Shown piece after piece: positions 59,801 to 64,000 of a stretch of 64,000 nucleotides of DNA. The notes under the pieces were generated by a model, which saw only the letters and a list, made by a program, of their open reading frames with translations, was not told the DNA's origin and did no database searches. Origin of the DNA: Lingula anatina (taxonomy: Eukaryota > Brachiopoda > Lingulata > Lingulida > Lingulidae). The stretch lies in NCBI RefSeq assembly GCF_001039355.2, contig NW_019775437.1, positions 273,472-337,471 on the forward strand, read 5' to 3'. Position numbers and translations under genes: made by a program. Every line of letters starts with the position of its first letter. The stretch's first letter is position 1.

Positions 59801-62800
59801 AGGGTGCGGTTTTTTAAGGATTGACAGGCCTTGGATTGCAAGGCCGACCTTCACCCCCTTGGCGTCAGGTTCCGGACACGCTCGAGGACCCGAAAAAATT
59901 GGTGTTTTGGAGGGGAAGTGGCGCCATCTGGTACGGTTTAGAACTATGATTCAGCAAAGACATTGTTTGAAGCCTTTTTTATCAGAAATCGAAGGAGGGA
60001 GAGGGTCAGGACCCCCCCTGACACCCCCTTAATCCGCCAATGTATTATCATAACATTGCATTTTTTATTATTTTAGATCACGTTGGATTTGTAAGCTACG
60101 GCACAGAAATTGGCACATCTGTGGGTCTTAACAAGTTCAAAACAACGGCGGAGGCACTTGAAGGTCTTGGAAAAATAACCCCTCCTAAAGGGCGGACTAA
60201 CACCTATCTGGCGATAGAAGATATGATCAAGACACTGAATAAAGGTAAGTTGTGCATGTTATATTAGTTACACGTCCACCCTCCTGGTCGCTCGCATGCA
60301 TGCACACAAACACACCACAAACACATAGTAAAATGGATGTGCAACCCGCAAACTAGAATTAGATATATTTTTAATGCTGAAGCTTTTGTATCTTCATTCT
60401 AAGACAAAAGAATAATAAATTAACATTTTCTCAAACCACCTTTTCATTGTAACAGAGCCCTTAGATCCATAATAACTCCTTTCTCTGTCGCTCTCTCTCA
60501 AGGTGCACGCACTAACGTTCGCAAAATAGCTATCATTTTGACGGACGGACAATCTCATAATTCGATACAAACAAACAAGGCCGCCAAAAATCTACGTGGT
60601 TTGGGAGCTGAGCTCTACGTCATTGGTGTTGGGGTAAAAGACACAACGGAAGTGACGAAATTAGCGGGAGATGCCTCCAGAGTATTCACTACGACAGATT
60701 TCAAGAATGCGCTAGATCTGAAACGTAATATTGGATCTGCTGTTTGCGGGGGTAAGTCTTGGTGGAAATGACCCTAATATACTTTTTGTAGGGCCAAAAT
60801 ATCCACACACTGAAGTTTCAACTACCGGTCGATATAAAAACTTGTGGAAATATACATGCGCAAGGTCCCATGTATGTTTTATATTGCACACTTGTGCAAT
60901 TTTTCCATTAGTTTAATTTGTTATACCTTCACTTGATGGTCTTATCCATCTATAGAGAATATTCCCAGAGACTATCGTACTAATTTTGGATCGATCTATC
61001 TCCAAGGGAGTTCTCACTAAATTGCTAACAAGTTAAGCGGCTTAGATGTCGCGCATGCCTACTGAAGCAGTTAGAGGGTAATTAACTATTGTTTAGCAGC
61101 TTTAGTGGGCGTGCCAGACATCTACGCCGTTTATGGTAAAAGCAATCTAGCGAGAAACCCCTTGGAGATGGGTCGATCCAGTAAGATCGATCTAGGCATG
61201 GGAACCCAGTCTATGGGTGTATTCCCAGAGATTTTGATCGATCCAGAGATTAAGGTTTAGATCGACCTAACTCCCTGGGGGTTCACGCTAAATTGCAGTC
61301 AGCCGAGCGAGCACCATAGTTAATTACCACCTTACAGCTTTCAGTAGGCGGGACAGACGCTTAAGCCGGCTAAGCTGAAAGGAATCTAGTGAGACTCCCC
61401 ACAGGGATAGATCGATCTAAAATCTATTGAAATGGGGTCTATGTCTTTGCAGTGCATGCATCACTTTATTTACTTATTACTTTATTTCTTGTTGCACTTA
61501 CGCACATATCTAAAACAAATTTGTTTAGCCATTTGTATGAATAATGCAATTGTAAAATACCAGTCTGCCTCACTTTTATCTCTTTTCATCACTAATAAGA
61601 ACACACTGTCATGGAAAGAAATAACACACTAGTGGAACATAACTTGAGAACATATGAATATTTGCATTGGTTTTGTTGTAGATAAATGTTCCACAAATGT
61701 GTGCAAAAACGGCGGCACGTGTCACAAGGGAGCTGGTGGTAAGGAACGCTGTGATTGTGCCCCCGTCTTCACTGGCGACAGGTAAGACCTCTCTGATATC
61801 CTTAAAGACTGACATTTGTATCTTTGCAAAAACGTGTTTTTTAGAGAATGGTAAAAAACGGTACGGAATATGTTTAAAAAAGTACCAAAAGACCTCCAGT
61901 GTATGATCTCTTAATGGGAACAGTTGTAAAAAAAGTACGCCATGACTTACTTGAATATTATATTGTGTGATTCAGATGTGAGACAAACATAAACCAATGC
62001 GGCCTCAACAACCCATGTTTGAATGGTGCAACGTGTAAGGTGGATCTCAAGACTGCTGCCGTCGTCTGCTCTTGTCCGCCTGGGTTCAGTGGGAAATTGT
62101 GTAATATTAAAGATCCCTGCGCTAGTCTTATCTGTGCCAATGGTGGAAAGTGCCTAGCAAATGGAAAGAATGCCATTTGCAACTGCCCGAAAGGGTTCGC
62201 CGGTGATAGGTGCCAAACCATAATTTACTGTGCCTCACACCCTTGTCAAAATGGCGGGAGCTGTCAGGAGGGCAATGGGAAATATTCTTGTGTCTGCCAG
62301 CGAGGGTTTTCTGGGGTGAACTGTGAATTGCCCATTGACCATTGTTTGTCATCACCCTGTAAGAACGGTGCAAGCTGCTCCAGCGTTCCCGGTCAGTACA
62401 TTTGTGTCTGTGCCGCCGATTTCACGGGTAAAACATGTGATAAGAAGATAGACAATTGCGCGTCCAGACCATGTCAACATGGCGGCGCCTGTGTGGATGG
62501 AATCAATGACTTTTCTTGCAAATGTCCAAATGGGTTTAAAGGGAAAACGTGTAGCGAAATCGATGGGTGCCACTCAAACCCTTGCCAGAATCAGGGTTTC
62601 TGTGTCGCGGTCGACAAATTGGGAGGGTTTAAGTGTACTTGCCGTGCAGGATTCACGGGAACCAAATGTGAGAGCAATATAAACGAATGTGCATCGCAGC
62701 CGTGTGTCAATAACGCTACATGTGTGGATGGTGTGAACTCGTTTTATTGCCAGTGCTTCCCGGGCACCGTGGGATCAACTTGTAGCATAGTTACGAACGG

Positions 62801-64000
62801 TTGCTGGTCAAGCCCGTGTATGAACGGCGCCACGTGTAAAGGGAGGTTTGGAGGCTACACATGCCAATGTCCACCAAAGTATACCGGCAAAAATTGCCAA
62901 ACTGAGATCAATTTCTGCGCTTCGAACCCATGTCAGAACGGCGCCACGTGCATTGACGGGAAATCCGGATTCAGCTGCCGGTGTCTCAAACACTTCACAG
63001 GGCCTACTTGTGGGACAGCGGTGGATTACTGCGTGTCTTCGCCATGTCGTAATGGAGGCACATGTCAACGAAAACTTGGCGGCTACACATGTAAGTGCAG
63101 TGCATCATTTCAGGGGATTCACTGTGAGACTGCAGTCGACTTTTGCCGATCTTCACCGTGTTTAAACGGTGGCAAATGTACAAGTCAGCTGAGCGGATAC
63201 CAATGCGTTTGTCCTGCGTTTTATACCGGCAAACAGTGTCAGACACAGATAAATTTCTGCAATTCTTCTCCATGTTTGAATGGAGCAACGTGTATCAGTA
63301 TGTTGGGCGGTTACAGTTGTAAATGCAGTCCTTTTTACACCGGTAAAAATTGCCAGACGCAGGTAGATTTCTGCAAGTCGTCCCCATGTTCAAATGGAGG
63401 TATATGTGTACCTCAGCTTGGTGGCTTTAAATGTAAGTGCCCTGCTTTCTACATGGGTAATACATGCGGTACTCAAATCAATTTTTGTCTGTCTAACCCC
63501 TGCCAGCATGGCTCCACGTGTCAGCCTAAACTTGGAGGTTATTCTTGTAGTTGTAACAACCATTACACCGGTAAACAGTGCCAGACGCAGGTAGATTTCT
63601 GCAAGTCGTCCCCATGTTTGAACGGAGCAACATGTAACAGTGTGTTGGGGGGTTACACTTGTAGATGTTCTGGTTTCTTCACCGGTAATCATTGTCAGAC
63701 GCAGATAGATTTCTGCAGGTCGTCCCCATGTTTAAATGGAGCAACTTGTAACAGTGTGTTGGGAGGTTACAGTTGTAAATGTGGTCCTTTTTACACCGGT
63801 AAACATTGCCAGACGCAGATAGATTTCTGCAATTCCACTCCATGTTTGAACGGAGCAACTTGTAACAGTTTGTTGGGGGGTTACACTTGTATTTGCGGTC
63901 CTTTTTACACTGGTAAACATTGCCATACGCAGATAGATTTCTGCAATTCTTCCCCATGTTTGAACGGAGCAACGTGTAACAGTGTGTTGGGAGGTTACAG
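56858..64000 (+). CDS. Large secreted LamG-like / vWA / multi-EGF protein (5' part, runs off right edge)
   Basis: Exons 56858-56930, 57767-58426, 58609-58638, 59357-59485, 60077-60244, 60503-60751, 61682-61781 and 61976 to beyond 64000 join in phase, giving 1144 visible residues. Two ATGs three codons apart (56858, 56867) both lead into the signal peptide WLPLFLAVLLVSEST. Residues ~25-244 form a concanavalin/laminin-G-like jelly-roll with one terminal Cys. Residues ~255-437 are a von Willebrand A domain with a full metal-adhesion site: DGSSS, a Thr in NTYLA, and LTDGQS. EGF repeats then follow, one in exon 7 and 17 complete plus a partial one in exon 8. It is likely an extracellular adhesion or matrix protein. 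The LamG-vWA-EGF order differs from SVEP1, matrilins and Notch, and no orthologue name is justified. The tiny exon 58609-58638 (10 codons, symmetric phase) may be alternative. Confidence 0.9.
59764..60042. mobile_element. hAT-like MITE, best-preserved copy, in intron 4 of the EGF gene
   Basis: Ends CAGTGGCGGATCC and AATCCGCCAATG are inverted repeats. The flanks share TATTAT(CA), consistent with a target duplication. The body matches 6419-6674 and 15103-15328. It ends 34 bases before exon 5, so the acceptor and branch region lie right at the insertion. A false open frame crosses it. Confidence 0.8.
60955..61445. mobile_element. Two adjacent fold-back elements of one family, intron 6 of the EGF gene
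   Basis: Element 1 (about 60955-61205) and element 2 (about 61217-61445) each have ~60-bp inverted ends. The arms begin TATTCCCAGAGA and contain GATCGATC plus CTAAATTGC/GCAATCTAG, with a central AGC/GCT-rich hairpin (TTTAGTGGGCGTGCCAGAC against TTTCAGTAGGCGGGACAGAC). They lie head to tail, 11 bases apart, and have diverged from each other. No protein is encoded. Confidence 0.75.
61682..64000 (+). CDS. EGF-repeat region (18 complete repeats plus a partial 19th)
   Basis: Repeat 1 is on its own exon (61682-61781). Repeats 2-19 lie in one uninterrupted exon of at least 2025 bp. Each has six cysteines in EGF spacing and is mostly 38 residues (114 bp). Nearly all carry CxSxPC between cysteines 1 and 2, the Notch-type O-glucose consensus. 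Most carry Cxxxx(S/T)C between cysteines 2 and 3, the O-fucose consensus. From about 63240 onward the repeats are also alike at the DNA level, with starts at exact 114-base steps (63582, 63696, 63810, 63924). Confidence 0.95.
63582..64000 (+). repeat. 114-bp coding tandem array (recent EGF duplications)
   Basis: Units begin CAGACGCAG(G/A)TAGATTTC at 63582, 63696 and 63810, and CATACGCAGATAGATTTC at 63924. The array continues past the window edge. Most differences are single bases; clear relatives extend back to about 63240. Confidence 0.92.

Noticed and set aside
59766-60032. 88-codon glycine-rich frame
   Set aside because: It coincides with the hAT-like element, whose relatives at 6.4 and 15.1 kb do not keep the frame.
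61958-63972. Minus-strand open frames opposite the EGF repeats
   Set aside because: They are shadows of the plus-strand Cys-rich repeats and change with the repeat unit. The plus-strand frame shows EGF cysteine spacing throughout.
1-64000. tRNA, rRNA, CRISPR or prokaryotic operon features
   Set aside because: None were seen. Gene structure is spliced and eukaryotic throughout, and the one B-box-like word does not sit in a tRNA fold.

Overview
The window is nuclear DNA of an animal. Genes are split by many GT-AG introns, intergenic DNA is AT-rich, and it is full of microsatellites and small non-autonomous DNA transposons. Every recognisable protein is bilaterian in type. The secreted LamG/vWA/EGF protein and the repeat landscape suggest a marine invertebrate, possibly a mollusc, but that placement is inference and nothing here fixes the species. 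Three isolated N bases (2665, 9992, 36053) show it is a draft assembly.

Layout, left to right: (1) 1-689, minus strand: 5' part of a calcineurin-type metallophosphoesterase that runs off the left edge. (2) 3285-5311, minus: a three-exon gene for a 246-residue secreted protein that I cannot assign to a family. (3) 5312-16346: gene-poor DNA with several terminal-inverted-repeat elements, a ~53-bp minisatellite (9861-11030) behind a TATA box, and simple repeats. (4) 16365-21238, plus: complete TRMT1L-type tRNA guanine dimethyltransferase, 8 coding exons, 535 aa. (5) 22933-25961, minus: complete SEC22B R-SNARE, 5 exons, 215 aa. (6) 27784-52729, plus: complete SEC16 scaffold of ER exit sites, 29 coding exons, 2525 aa as modelled. 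(7) 54.8-55.0 kb: a possible CCAAT promoter and orphan first exon. (8) 56858 to the right edge, plus: 5' part of a large secreted protein with signal peptide, concanavalin/LamG-like domain, vWA domain and at least 19 EGF repeats.

TRMT1L and SEC22B converge. SEC22B and SEC16 are head-to-head, with start codons 1.8 kb apart and a likely SEC16 5' UTR exon only about 0.4 kb from the SEC22B start. Both act in COPII transport from the ER: SEC16 organises exit sites and SEC22 is a SNARE carried by COPII vesicles, so a shared promoter would make functional sense. Exon models were derived by hand. In each complete gene the splice phases close exactly and give an open frame, which is the main support for the coordinates.

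The most notable non-gene signals are a family of three related inverted-repeat elements (21.4, 23.2 and 49.8 kb), several hAT-like elements with CAG(T/G)GGCGGATCC ends, two adjacent fold-back elements inside the EGF gene, a 183-bp palindrome in SEC16, a G-rich minisatellite that begins at a TRMT1L splice donor, and a 114-bp coding repeat array at the right edge. Almost every EGF repeat there carries a Notch-type O-glucose consensus and most also carry an O-fucose consensus.
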